A DNA stretch of 64,000 bases from an uncultured Bacteroidota bacterium (GTDB lineage Bacteria; Bacteroidota; Bacteroidia; JABEUT01), in assembly GCA_903863935.1 (NCBI GenBank), contig CAIPDV010000026.1:25515-89514 (forward strand), written 5' to 3'. Under the pieces are notes generated by a model. The model saw nothing but the letters and a program-made list of their open reading frames with translations. It ran no database searches and was not told where the DNA came from. The position numbers and the translations under genes were made by a program. Below, one piece after another: positions 47,199 through 57,024 of the stretch (positions are counted from its first letter, which is position 1; each line of letters opens with the position of its first letter).

Positions 47199-48374
47199 AT
47201 GAAAATACTGCATACAGTAGAATCATATTATCCGGCCATAGGCGGTATGCAGGAGGTTGTAAAACAGCTTTCTGAAAGGCTTGCTAAGCTTGGTCATGAG
47301 GTTACCGTTGCCACAAAAAAGCATTCTGAGAGAAAAGATAACATTTTGAATGGTGTACAGATTGAAGAGTTCGCAATAGAGGGAAATGCTGTTCATGGAA
47401 TAACAGGAGATGTGGAAAAATATAAAGGCTTTCTTTTGAATAGTAAATTCGATATTGTGACCAATTTTGCTGCTCAGCAGTGGGCTACGGATATTGCGCT
47501 CCCAATACTTGATAAAATATCAGGTAAGAAAGTAAGTGTTCCGACAGGTTTCTCCGGGCTCTATTTGACTGAGTATAAAGATTACTTTGAGAAGATGACA
47601 ACATGGATGAAAGGTTATGATTCCAATGTTTTTTTATCCGAAGATTATCGGGACATTAATTTCGCAAAAGCAAACGGAATAACCAAAAATGTAATTATTC
47701 CTAATGGTGCTGCCGCAGATGAGTTTCTGCAGGATTCTAAAATTGATATTCGCAAAAAACTTGGAATAAGCAAAGAGACATTTTTAATATTGCATGTAGG
47801 CTCATATACAGAGTTAAAGGGCCATATTGAAGCATTAAAGATTTATTTAAGATCAAAAATAAAAAATGGGGTTTTGCTTTTTGTTGGCCATCGGAACGAG
47901 TTATTTCAAAACTATGTAAATAAGAGCAGGCGGTTTAAATTATGGAAATACTCGAACTTTGTAAATAGTAAACCTATTGTAATAACAGCCGAACTTACAA
48001 GAGATGAAACAGTAGCAGCTTACAAGTCAGCAGATCTGTTTTTATTCCCATCAAATATTGAATGTTCTCCAATAGTTCTGTTCGAATCAATGGCTTCGCG
48101 TTTGCCGTTTCTTGTAACAGATGTAGGTAACTCTGAGGAAATAATAAAATGGGGTAGTGGAGGAGAATTACTGCCAACACAAATAGATGGAAGTGGATAT
48201 AGTCATGCAGAGATCGGTAAATCAGCATTGAAACTAAATCAAATTTATTTTAATAAGGAGAAAAGAAATGAGCTTGGAGAAAAAGGCTATGACGCCTGGC
48301 AAAAGAACTTTAGTTGGGAGGTAATCAGTAAAAAATACGAAGCCCTCTATTATCAACTCTTAAATGAAAAATAA
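47199..48374 (+). CDS. GT4 family glycosyltransferase
   Basis: HTVESYYPAIGGMQEVVKQLSERL...LHVGSYTELKGH...FLFPSNIECSPIVLFESMA. Confidence 0.9.
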   Translation: MKILHTVESYYPAIGGMQEVVKQLSERLAKLGHEVTVATKKHSERKDNILNGVQIEEFAIEGNAVHGITGDVEKYKGFLLNSKFDIVTNFAAQQWATDIALPILDKISGKKVSVPTGFSGLYLTEYKDYFEKMTTWMKGYDSNVFLSEDYRDINFAKANGITKNVIIPNGAAADEFLQDSKIDIRKKLGISKETFLILHVGSYTELKGHIEALKIYLRSKIKNGVLLFVGHRNELFQNYVNKSRRFKLWKYSNFVNSKPIVITAELTRDETVAAYKSADLFLFPSNIECSPIVLFESMASRLPFLVTDVGNSEEIIKWGSGGELLPTQIDGSGYSHAEIGKSALKLNQIYFNKEKRNELGEKGYDAWQKNFSWEVISKKYEALYYQLLNEK

Positions 48375-48377
48375 GAA

Positions 48378-49259
48378 ATGATTATAGTAAGATTAATGGG
48401 AGGGTTGGGGAATCAAATGTTTCAGTATGCTATTGGGAAAAGATTGGCATTACTTCGAAACACGGAGTTGAAAGTGGATGTGTCGTTCCTGAATGACAAG
48501 AAGCTAAACCATACAATGCGCAAATATGAATTGAATATATTTTCTTCGAATATTCAAATTGCAAATGAAGCAGAAGTAGAAAAGTTTTATTCCGTACAAA
48601 AAAGCAAAATAATGAGAGGGTTAAAAAAGTTATTCCCTTTTCTTTATACGTATCATATAGTTCCCGAAAAGCAGCATGAATATTCTGAAGATATATTAAA
48701 TTCTCCCAAAAACTCATTATTGATTGGTTACTGGCAAACAGAAAAATATTTTAAAAGTATTGGCAATAATATAAGAGAGGACTTTAAATTTAAAGAGTCA
48801 TTATCCGGACTTAATGAGGAACTAGCGAAAAGGATTATATCAAGCCAATCGGTTAGTGTTCATATTAGGCGTGGAGATTATGTTCTGGATAAGGAAACAC
48901 GCGAGTTTCATGGACTTTGTACACCGGAATATTATTATTCCGGAATTGATTTTATCAAAGAAAAGTTTCCGGATATTAACCTGTTCGTTTTTTCAGACGA
49001 AATGGATTGGGTGAAAGAAAACATGAAGTTTAATGTACCGGTTACTTACGTTGAAAATAATTCAGGGAATTATAGTTACATAGATATGCAACTTATGAGT
49101 TTGTGCAAGCACAATATTATTGCAAACAGTAGCTTTAGCTGGTGGGGTGCCTGGTTGAACAACAATCCTAAAAAAATGGTTGTTGCTCCCGCAAAATGGT
49201 TTCTAAATAGTACAGTTAATACGAATGATGTTATACCGGAAACATGGCACAAACTATAG
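48378..49259 (+). CDS. Alpha-1,2-fucosyltransferase (GT11)
   Basis: VRLMGGLGNQMFQYAIGKRLA, VSVHIRRGDYV, NSSFSWWGAWLN. Confidence 0.93.
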   Translation: MIIVRLMGGLGNQMFQYAIGKRLALLRNTELKVDVSFLNDKKLNHTMRKYELNIFSSNIQIANEAEVEKFYSVQKSKIMRGLKKLFPFLYTYHIVPEKQHEYSEDILNSPKNSLLIGYWQTEKYFKSIGNNIREDFKFKESLSGLNEELAKRIISSQSVSVHIRRGDYVLDKETREFHGLCTPEYYYSGIDFIKEKFPDINLFVFSDEMDWVKENMKFNVPVTYVENNSGNYSYIDMQLMSLCKHNIIANSSFSWWGAWLNNNPKKMVVAPAKWFLNSTVNTNDVIPETWHKL

Positions 49260-50698
49260 ATAACCCGGAAATTACAGTATTAATGCCTGTTTATAATGGA
49301 GAGAAATATCTCCGGCTGGCAATTGAAAGTATATTGAACCAAACGTTTTCTGGTTTTGAATTTTTGATTGTTAATGATGGTAGCACAGATTCAAGTGAGG
49401 CAATTGTTAAGTCATTTTCTGATACAAGAATCAGGTTAATACAAAACACAAATAAGGGATTACCGAATGCTTTAAATTTTGGAATTCATGAAGCCAAGGG
49501 AAAGTATATTGCACGAATGGATTGTGATGATATTGCTTTACCTGATAGGCTAATAAGAGAGTTGGGCGTGCTTCAAAAAAATCCGGAAATTGATATTGTA
49601 AGCAGTTTTGTTTCACTAATTAATCCGGAAGGTACGCCGATAAAAGCATGGCAAGATAATGGTAGAGCTATAACCAATGACGAGATTATTAAGCAACTCC
49701 CGATTGAAAATTGCCTGGCGCATCCAACTATTATGGTGAAAAGGGAAGTGTTATTGAAATATAAATACAATGCCAAGCAGAAGTATGCAGAAGATTGGGA
49801 CCTGTGGCTTAGAATGGCGTCTGGTAAATGTGTATTTTATAAAATAAATGAACTGCTTTTATTATATAGGATCCATCTGCAATCAGCTCAAGGGCTTGTA
49901 TTAAATAAAAGTCATTATTATAAAAAGACAAAAACACTGTTCAGATATTTTGCGAATAAATTAAAAAAAATAAATATTAATTTATTCGATTTGAAGGTGC
50001 TGAGAAGCGCATGCACAAGCCTTGTAAGGTATGGTATTGATTTAATTTCTCCAAAATTAAACAGGACACTCGAGCAAATATTTGCAATCAATCCATTTAA
50101 AGTCATCTCTCAGTATTCTAAGCTTAAAAAATTTTGCAGGGAAGAAAATGGACGTAAGGATGCATTATGTTTATTTATTCCTGGGACTTATGGGGGTAAA
50201 GCAGCGGATTTTTATTCTGAACTGATTTCTCTTTGTGCAGAGTTAAATCCCATAGTCTTTATAACATCTAAGCCAGGCGGACAATTTAAGGACAATACTA
50301 AGGTTTTTGACATAAGTTTAATAAGCGATTATCCGGGTTTTCACAGAAGAGTCAAAAGAAATATTTTAAACAAAATTTCAAAATTTCAGAATTGTACTTT
50401 GTTAGGGTCTAACTCAGTTTTTTATTATAATTTACTTGGCTCATTAAATTATAGTGCAAGTTGTATGGATTTGATTTATCTTGTTGAAAACCCATCCGAA
50501 GCTGGTGAGGAAATGTTGAAATATGATTTCCCAATGCTTGCTTTACCTTATGTTGAACGACTGCAACACAGGATTGTGGTGAATGAAAAGCAATGTGGAG
50601 AGATTAAAGAATTATATGAGAATAATAATGTGGATCCTAAATACCTGGAAAGAATTACTTACTTTTCAAAATTAAGAGAAGTGATAATAAATAATTAA
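49244..50698 (+). CDS. GT2 glycosyltransferase fused to an N-terminal half of a GT-B fold domain
   Basis: ITVLMPVYNGEKYLRLAIESILNQTF...; C-terminal region FIPGTYGGKAADFYSELISL... parallels 52635-54614 but stops before the nucleotide-sugar half. Confidence 0.8.
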   Translation: MAQTIDNPEITVLMPVYNGEKYLRLAIESILNQTFSGFEFLIVNDGSTDSSEAIVKSFSDTRIRLIQNTNKGLPNALNFGIHEAKGKYIARMDCDDIALPDRLIRELGVLQKNPEIDIVSSFVSLINPEGTPIKAWQDNGRAITNDEIIKQLPIENCLAHPTIMVKREVLLKYKYNAKQKYAEDWDLWLRMASGKCVFYKINELLLLYRIHLQSAQGLVLNKSHYYKKTKTLFRYFANKLKKININLFDLKVLRSACTSLVRYGIDLISPKLNRTLEQIFAINPFKVISQYSKLKKFCREENGRKDALCLFIPGTYGGKAADFYSELISLCAELNPIVFITSKPGGQFKDNTKVFDISLISDYPGFHRRVKRNILNKISKFQNCTLLGSNSVFYYNLLGSLNYSASCMDLIYLVENPSEAGEEMLKYDFPMLALPYVERLQHRIVVNEKQCGEIKELYENNNVDPKYLERITYFSKLREVIINN

Positions 50699-50699
50699 G

Positions 50700-51686
50700 A
50701 TGGTCTCAATTATAATACCCTCCTATAATGCAGCGAGTTTGTTGCCTGAGACACTACGCAGTCTTCAGAAGCAGAAATATGCAGATTGGGAATGTATTGT
50801 TGTTGATGATGGTTCAACTGATAACACAAAGGAAATTGTAACGGCATTTAGTAATCAAGATGACCGCTATAAATATTTTTACCAACCGAATGAGGGCCCA
50901 TCAGCTGCAAGGAATAGAGGAATAAATGAATCAAAGGGAGGGTATATACAGTTTTTAGATTCGGATGATATGCTTGAAAGTGATAAGTTGCATAAGCAAG
51001 TTGAACTTCTTGACGCTAAAGTAGAATACGATATTGTATATGGTAATTCATGCTATTTTGAAGCATCGGAAAATGGAGAGCCCCGGTTAATATCAAAGGA
51101 GGATCCAAACTGGCAGAGGAAGGTAAGCGGGAAAGGGGATATAGTTATTAGTACAATTTTAAAGGGGAACATAATGGTTGTTCATTCACCATTGGTTAGG
51201 AAATCTGTATTTGAAAATATTGGATTCTGGGATAATGAAATTATGTTCAATGAAGATTGGGATGTATGGACAAGATGTGCATTAAAAGGTATGGGATTTC
51301 TGTTTGATGATACTGCAAATACAAAAGCTTTGATAAGGCTTCATCCCGAAAATAGAAGTAAATCGCTCTATAAAATGTACTTGAATGGGTTGAAGGTATG
51401 CGTTAAAATTGATAATTTGGTTGAAAGGAATGAGTATCATAAAATTCTTAAACTAAAAATGATTTATCACCGTAAATTTCTTGAAAAGGAAATTATGAAA
51501 GTATATGTTGTAGATAAGAATTTGGCCTTAAGTATCGCAAAAAGTATGTTTCAAATAATGCAACTTAATAATTATAAGATTTATGAAAGCCTTATCGAGT
51601 CAGGCTCTCCTCTGAAATTAAGAATGTATTATTTATCGCAGTATGTTTTAAATACTATTAAATACAAAATTGCGAATGTCTCCTAA
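50700..51686 (+). CDS. GT2 family glycosyltransferase
   Basis: VSIIIPSYNAASLLPETLRSLQKQKYADWECIVVDDGSTDNT...FLDSDDML. Confidence 0.93.
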   Translation: MVSIIIPSYNAASLLPETLRSLQKQKYADWECIVVDDGSTDNTKEIVTAFSNQDDRYKYFYQPNEGPSAARNRGINESKGGYIQFLDSDDMLESDKLHKQVELLDAKVEYDIVYGNSCYFEASENGEPRLISKEDPNWQRKVSGKGDIVISTILKGNIMVVHSPLVRKSVFENIGFWDNEIMFNEDWDVWTRCALKGMGFLFDDTANTKALIRLHPENRSKSLYKMYLNGLKVCVKIDNLVERNEYHKILKLKMIYHRKFLEKEIMKVYVVDKNLALSIAKSMFQIMQLNNYKIYESLIESGSPLKLRMYYLSQYVLNTIKYKIANVS

Positions 51687-52626
51687 AGTATCTATATGTA
51701 TTCCTGCCTATAAAAGGGTAGCTTTTTTAAAAAAGGCTCTTCAATCTGTTTTAGAGCAATCCTATAATGATTATGAAATTATAGTTACAGACGATACCCC
51801 TGATAATTCAGTTGAAGAATTGCTAAAAGAATTTGAATTTAATGGTAAACTCAAATATTATCATAATTCTAATTCTTTAGGATCGCCCGATAACTGGAAT
51901 CTTGCAGTAAGTAAGGCTGAAGGTGAGTACGTAAAAATTCTGCATTGTGATGATTATTTCACCAGTTCAGATAGTCTTGGAAAATATGTGGAATTAATGG
52001 AACGAAATCCAGATTCTGATTTTGGATTTTCGTCCACCTTAATTGTGAGTATTCCTGGAAATATCAAAAAGGCATTCATCTGTGATGAGAAACATTTTAA
52101 TAGAATCAAATCAGATCCATATTATCTTTTCTTCAGAAACATGATTGGGGCACCCAGTGCTACAATTTACCGAAGGACATGTAATATGAAGTATGATTCA
52201 AATTTAAAATGGATTGTTGATATAGACCTGTATATCGCTTTCATACAAGCAAATAAAAATATAGCTAATACAAAAGATGTGTTAATATGTACCGTTGATG
52301 GTGGGGAAGGGCAGATAACCCAATCAGTAATGATTGATAAAGATATTCAGATAAGAGAGCATATTTATATTTTCAACAAATTTTTAGATAGAGGGGCAAA
52401 ATTAGATCTGGAAAAATTTCATCTGTTCTTCCAGATATTGTTTTATCAATATAAAGTGAAGGATATTGCTGAGATTGATGCGATATTTAAGATCCCCGAC
52501 AATTTAAGGCCTTTCTTTGATAAGGTATTTGTATCTCTGCATAAAAGAATGCTGTGGACGCGGATAAAAATAAAACTTTATAACACAGCTATAAATAAAA
52601 AGCTATTAAAACTGGAGGTATATTAA
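51670..52626 (+). CDS. GT2 family glycosyltransferase
   Basis: VSICIPAYKRVAFLKKALQSVLEQSYNDYEIIVTDDTPDNS...LHCDDYF. Confidence 0.9.
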   Translation: MRMSPKVSICIPAYKRVAFLKKALQSVLEQSYNDYEIIVTDDTPDNSVEELLKEFEFNGKLKYYHNSNSLGSPDNWNLAVSKAEGEYVKILHCDDYFTSSDSLGKYVELMERNPDSDFGFSSTLIVSIPGNIKKAFICDEKHFNRIKSDPYYLFFRNMIGAPSATIYRRTCNMKYDSNLKWIVDIDLYIAFIQANKNIANTKDVLICTVDGGEGQITQSVMIDKDIQIREHIYIFNKFLDRGAKLDLEKFHLFFQILFYQYKVKDIAEIDAIFKIPDNLRPFFDKVFVSLHKRMLWTRIKIKLYNTAINKKLLKLEVY

Positions 52627-52634
52627 GTTATAGG

Positions 52635-54614
52635 ATGGCTAACAATGTTAAAGTTACAGTATTAATGCCGGTTTACAATAGTGAAAGCTATTTGCATGAA
52701 GCTATAACAAGTATATTAAATCAGGACTTTAAAGATTTTGAATTTTTAATTATAAACGATGGATCGACGGACAAAAGCGGAGAAATTATTAGTTCGTTTA
52801 ATGATTCCAGGATCCGGAGCGTAACTAATGAAAAGAATATTGGATTAGTTAATACACTAAATAAGGGAATAGAACTGGCAAATGGCGAGTACATTGCACG
52901 CATGGATAATGATGATATCTGTATTTTGTCGAGATTGAGCAAGCAAGTCGCTTTTCTTGATTCTAATTCAGATTTTTCATTGGTGGCTGCTAATGTTGTA
53001 TTAATAAATGCAGATGGAAAGGAATCTGGCTTTTGGCAAGATGATGTAAATACAAGAAGTTTCGATGAAATAAAATCTTTTCTGCCGAAGGCAAATTGTA
53101 TTGCCCACCCCACTGTTATGATAAGAAGTCATGTAATTAAACACTATAAGTTTCGTAATAGCCAGAAAGGAGCAGAAGACTGGGATATGTGGATGCGATT
53201 AGTATCTGATGGTTTCAAAATCGGAAAGATCAATGAAGTACTGTTAAAATATAGGATACATCCAATGTCTATAAGCAGTTTAAATCAAACTGAAAAATCA
53301 AAGCAGGAAAAAATTATCCGGATAAAACGCAATTTTTTGTTATTTCAACTTCGCCGTTTGCGGTTAAATGGATTCTATTTTAAAGTGTTGTATTCATATT
53401 TCAGGAGCGTAGCCAGGTTGTTTAAATTGTATTTTCTGCCGGACATAATGCGCGGTGTGAAACGTATTGTTACTATCAATCCATTAAAAGTGTTCGGCAG
53501 TTTTTATGATCTTAAAAAATATCTTTCCAGGAATACGCACTCTTTAATTTTCTTCTTCCCATATACCCATGTGGGAGGGGCCGAGCGTGTACATGCAGAT
53601 ATTATGGAATGTGTGAACGATAAAAAACCATTGGTTTTTTTTACGGGTTTTTCAATGAGCAAATCCTTTCTGGTAAAATTTGAAGCTAATGGCAAAGTGT
53701 TTAATATCCCTGAAGTATTGAATTATCCTTGGGTAGGGAATAAAACAGAAAAGCTTTTATTGGAATATATAAATGCCCAACCCAATGCTCAAACTTTTGG
53801 ATGTAACTCAGCCTTTTATTATGGGATGGCATCATCATTGGCAAATCAGGTTAAATGTTTTGACTTAAAACATTCATTTATTTATCCTGATAACGGGGCT
53901 GAAAAGATTTTTCTTCCGGCTGCGATGAGGATGAATACCCGGGTGTATATTAGTAAAGTGGCAATTCTAAATACAGTTAAGTTTTACAATGAGAATAATA
54001 TTCCAAGTGTATATTCTCAACGCTTGAAATACATTCCGAATTGTGTTTCGGTTCCGGCAAAGTATTGCGAAAAACCTGTGGTGGAAAAGCTGAAAGTGAT
54101 TTATGTTGGTCGGGGTTCAGCAGAAAAAAGAGTTCATTTGGTTGGGCTGATATCCAACCTGTGTAAAGAAAGGGATATTCCGGTTTCATTTCAAATAATA
54201 GGGGATGTTGGTGAGGCGATTGTAAAATCAGAATATCCGGACATAGAATTTATGGGAGAAATTACGGAAGAAAATGTTTTGAATGCTATTTATAGGAATG
54301 CAGACATAGTATTAATAACCTCGACTACCGAGGGTTTTCCAATGTCCATAATGGAAGGCATGGCTTTTGGTGTAGTTCCAATTTCTACCAATGTTGGCGA
54401 TGTACCCATTCATATTAAGAACAACGAAAATGGATTCATTACAACATCGAATGAATCTGACGCTGTGGTTGAGGAGATAGCAGGGTATATTGAAATGCTC
54501 TCCAATGACAGAAGACTTTTGAGGAAGATGTCAGAAAATGCCTATTTTTATTCAAAAGAAAATTTCAGTAAAGAGAATTTCCGGAATGCTTACCGGAGTT
54601 TATTTGGATTTTAA
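52635..54614 (+). CDS. Bifunctional GT2-GT4 glycosyltransferase
   Basis: N-term VTVLMPVYNSESYLHEAITSILNQDF...; C-term VGGAERVHADI...KVIYVGRGSAEKRVH...ITSTTEGFPMSIMEGMAFGVVPISTNVGDVP. Confidence 0.9.
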   Translation: MANNVKVTVLMPVYNSESYLHEAITSILNQDFKDFEFLIINDGSTDKSGEIISSFNDSRIRSVTNEKNIGLVNTLNKGIELANGEYIARMDNDDICILSRLSKQVAFLDSNSDFSLVAANVVLINADGKESGFWQDDVNTRSFDEIKSFLPKANCIAHPTVMIRSHVIKHYKFRNSQKGAEDWDMWMRLVSDGFKIGKINEVLLKYRIHPMSISSLNQTEKSKQEKIIRIKRNFLLFQLRRLRLNGFYFKVLYSYFRSVARLFKLYFLPDIMRGVKRIVTINPLKVFGSFYDLKKYLSRNTHSLIFFFPYTHVGGAERVHADIMECVNDKKPLVFFTGFSMSKSFLVKFEANGKVFNIPEVLNYPWVGNKTEKLLLEYINAQPNAQTFGCNSAFYYGMASSLANQVKCFDLKHSFIYPDNGAEKIFLPAAMRMNTRVYISKVAILNTVKFYNENNIPSVYSQRLKYIPNCVSVPAKYCEKPVVEKLKVIYVGRGSAEKRVHLVGLISNLCKERDIPVSFQIIGDVGEAIVKSEYPDIEFMGEITEENVLNAIYRNADIVLITSTTEGFPMSIMEGMAFGVVPISTNVGDVPIHIKNNENGFITTSNESDAVVEEIAGYIEMLSNDRRLLRKMSENAYFYSKENFSKENFRNAYRSLFGF

Positions 54615-55769
54615 TATATTTTCCTCATATGCTTTCATAAAAACTTCTGCCCACTTGTCCCAGTTCAAGCGGGATTCGAACAAATTTCTTGATTCAACGG
54701 AAAGGGATTTATATTTGCTTTCATCAGAAAAAACATTGGCAATAACTTTAGCATACTCTTTACCATTTGCAGTATATGGTAAAAGAAATCCATTTTTACC
54801 ATTGGTTACTGCTGAACTGATCCCACCGGTATCAGTTGCTATAGAAGGAATACCAAAGGCAGAAGCCTCGGAAAATACAACCCCGAAAGCCTCGAAACGG
54901 GTTGGTAAAATCAGGAAATCTGTGTGTAAATAAATTTCCCGCAGTTTTAGTCTCTGTTCTTCAATATTCTTATCTAAAAAAGGAATTACTTTTAATTTCG
55001 GATGGTTGAATTCAGGAGGTGGTACACATCCGCAAACAGTAAGTGTTGTATCAATACCCCTATTATTCATTTCCACCATTGCTTCATAAGCAATGCTTCC
55101 ACCTTTATCAATCCAGTTAACTCCAATAAAAAAAAGCCGGCATTCATTCCCTTTCTGTCGTTGAAGTGCAAGTGCGCGCGATGGAAGGGTAGAAAATTCC
55201 ATATTTGGCCCAAACGGAGCTACATAAACTTTTGTAGGCTCAATATGGAAATCATTAATTGCAGAATTTGCAGCCCATTCAGAAGAAAAGACAAGAAATG
55301 CAGCTCTTTTAAATGCGGAATTTTCAATTTGAATTGATTCTTCAACTGAAAAAGTTAATAGATCGGTCAATGCACGATGGTAATTCAATGAACTTTTTAC
55401 AGTTGAATCGCCTATATAAACTATAGGAATATCTGTTTTGAGATAAGGAATAAAAGCAGAAGTTGCCGGTACAACAATCAAATCATAGGAAAACCTTGTA
55501 AGCTTCTTATTAACAATTCTTGCATACCCTTTGGCAAGTATTCGGCTATGTCTGTAATTATACCGTTTGTTTAGTATTTTTTGTGATATCCCGGTAAGTA
55601 TCTTGCCTAACAAAAGTGGAAAGAAAGGTTTCACCGAATGGATCAGATCTACATCACCAACATGCTTTTGTAAAGCATTCCAAATAGAGAATTGGGTGCC
55701 CGACCATGCATGTCTGCTTCTTGCATCGGTAGATGTTAAATAAGCAATTTTAAGTCGATTTTCCCGCAT
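54600..55769 (-). CDS. GT4 family glycosyltransferase (convergent with preceding gene)
   Basis: RLFFIGVNWIDKGGSIAYEAM...LPTRFEAFGVVFSEASAFGIPSIATDTGGI. Confidence 0.9.
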   Translation of the reverse strand: MRENRLKIAYLTSTDARSRHAWSGTQFSIWNALQKHVGDVDLIHSVKPFFPLLLGKILTGISQKILNKRYNYRHSRILAKGYARIVNKKLTRFSYDLIVVPATSAFIPYLKTDIPIVYIGDSTVKSSLNYHRALTDLLTFSVEESIQIENSAFKRAAFLVFSSEWAANSAINDFHIEPTKVYVAPFGPNMEFSTLPSRALALQRQKGNECRLFFIGVNWIDKGGSIAYEAMVEMNNRGIDTTLTVCGCVPPPEFNHPKLKVIPFLDKNIEEQRLKLREIYLHTDFLILPTRFEAFGVVFSEASAFGIPSIATDTGGISSAVTNGKNGFLLPYTANGKEYAKVIANVFSDESKYKSLSVESRNLFESRLNWDKWAEVFMKAYEENILKSK

Positions 55770-55882
55770 GGTGGTTTTACAAAAATAGAATTATGTAATG
55801 AATTGGATTAATTGGGAATAAAAAGTAATTACCTTTGGACAATATAAAAGATTGTTAAGCAGGCGATAAATTAGGATATTGG

Positions 55883-57007
55883 GTGAATAAGAAGCGTAAT
55901 TATAGAATATTATTATTGGCAGATATTAACTCTGCGCATACCCAGAAATGGGCTTTATCGTTAGCGGCAATAGGAATTGAAATAGGGTTGTTCAGTTTGC
56001 ACAAATGCACCACTGAATGGATGACTGATAACCCAAATATTCACATACTTTATTCACCGTTAAATGAAAGCGGAAGTTCTCAGGTTTCAAAAGCCCAATA
56101 CGCTTTTATACTCCCTGATTTAAAAGAAAAAATTAAGGATTTTAAGCCGGATATAGTACATGCTCACTATGCATCCAGTTATGGCTTATTAGGCGCACTT
56201 TCGGGATTTCACCCCTTTATTCTTTCCGTTTGGGGAAGTGATGTTTATGATTTTCCCAGATCAGGTTTTTTGCAGAAACATATTTTCAGATATAATTTGC
56301 GCAAGGCGGACCGAATTTGCTCTACAAGCAACACCATGAAAGGGGAAATTCAAAAATACACAAGCAAAGAAATAATTGTTACACCATTTGGTATTGACCT
56401 GAACGTATTTAAACCATTTTATGCCCATCATGTTTTTCCGGATAATTCAATTGTAATTGGAACTGTTAAATCGCTTGAGCAGAAATATGGCATCGAATAC
56501 CTGATTGATGCATTTGTACTGCTGCAAAAAATGGCAAAGGGCTACCCCATTAAACTTTTAATAGTAGGCAAAGGAAGCTTAGATTTGGAACTTAAAACAA
56601 AAGTTAAGGATTTAAGAATAGAAAGTGAAACAGTATTTACGGGATACATTCCTCCGGCTGAAATCCCCTTTTATCATAACATGCTTACAATTTCAGTGTT
56701 CCCTTCATTAAGCGAAAGTGAAAGTTTTGGAGTTTCGGTGGTTGAGGCCATGGCATGTGAAAAACCAGTGGTGGTTTCAAATATTGGGGGCTTGCCAGAG
56801 GTGGTTGACGATGGTGTCACCGGTTTTATTGTTCCACCGGGTAATGCAAAAAAACTGGCAGAAGCAATTGAGAAATTAGTTAAAGATGGGCAATTAAGAA
56901 TTTCGTTGGGTAAAAGCGGACGTGAGCGTGTGCAAAAGCTTTACGACTGGGAGAAGAACCTTTTTACCATTGTGAACCTTTACGACGAAGTAATTACAAA
57001 AAAATAA
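55883..57007 (+). CDS. GT4 family glycosyltransferase
   Basis: LLLADINSAHTQKWALSLAAIGIEIGLFS...FPSLSESESFGVSVVEAMACEKPVVVSNIGGLPEVV; GTG start. Confidence 0.92.
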   Translation: MNKKRNYRILLLADINSAHTQKWALSLAAIGIEIGLFSLHKCTTEWMTDNPNIHILYSPLNESGSSQVSKAQYAFILPDLKEKIKDFKPDIVHAHYASSYGLLGALSGFHPFILSVWGSDVYDFPRSGFLQKHIFRYNLRKADRICSTSNTMKGEIQKYTSKEIIVTPFGIDLNVFKPFYAHHVFPDNSIVIGTVKSLEQKYGIEYLIDAFVLLQKMAKGYPIKLLIVGKGSLDLELKTKVKDLRIESETVFTGYIPPAEIPFYHNMLTISVFPSLSESESFGVSVVEAMACEKPVVVSNIGGLPEVVDDGVTGFIVPPGNAKKLAEAIEKLVKDGQLRISLGKSGRERVQKLYDWEKNLFTIVNLYDEVITKK

Positions 57008-57024
57008 ATTCTAGTCAGCTATTC

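Noticed and set aside
52721-53113. 130 aa minus-strand ORF
   Set aside because: Antisense to a glycosyltransferase with clear GT2 motifs.
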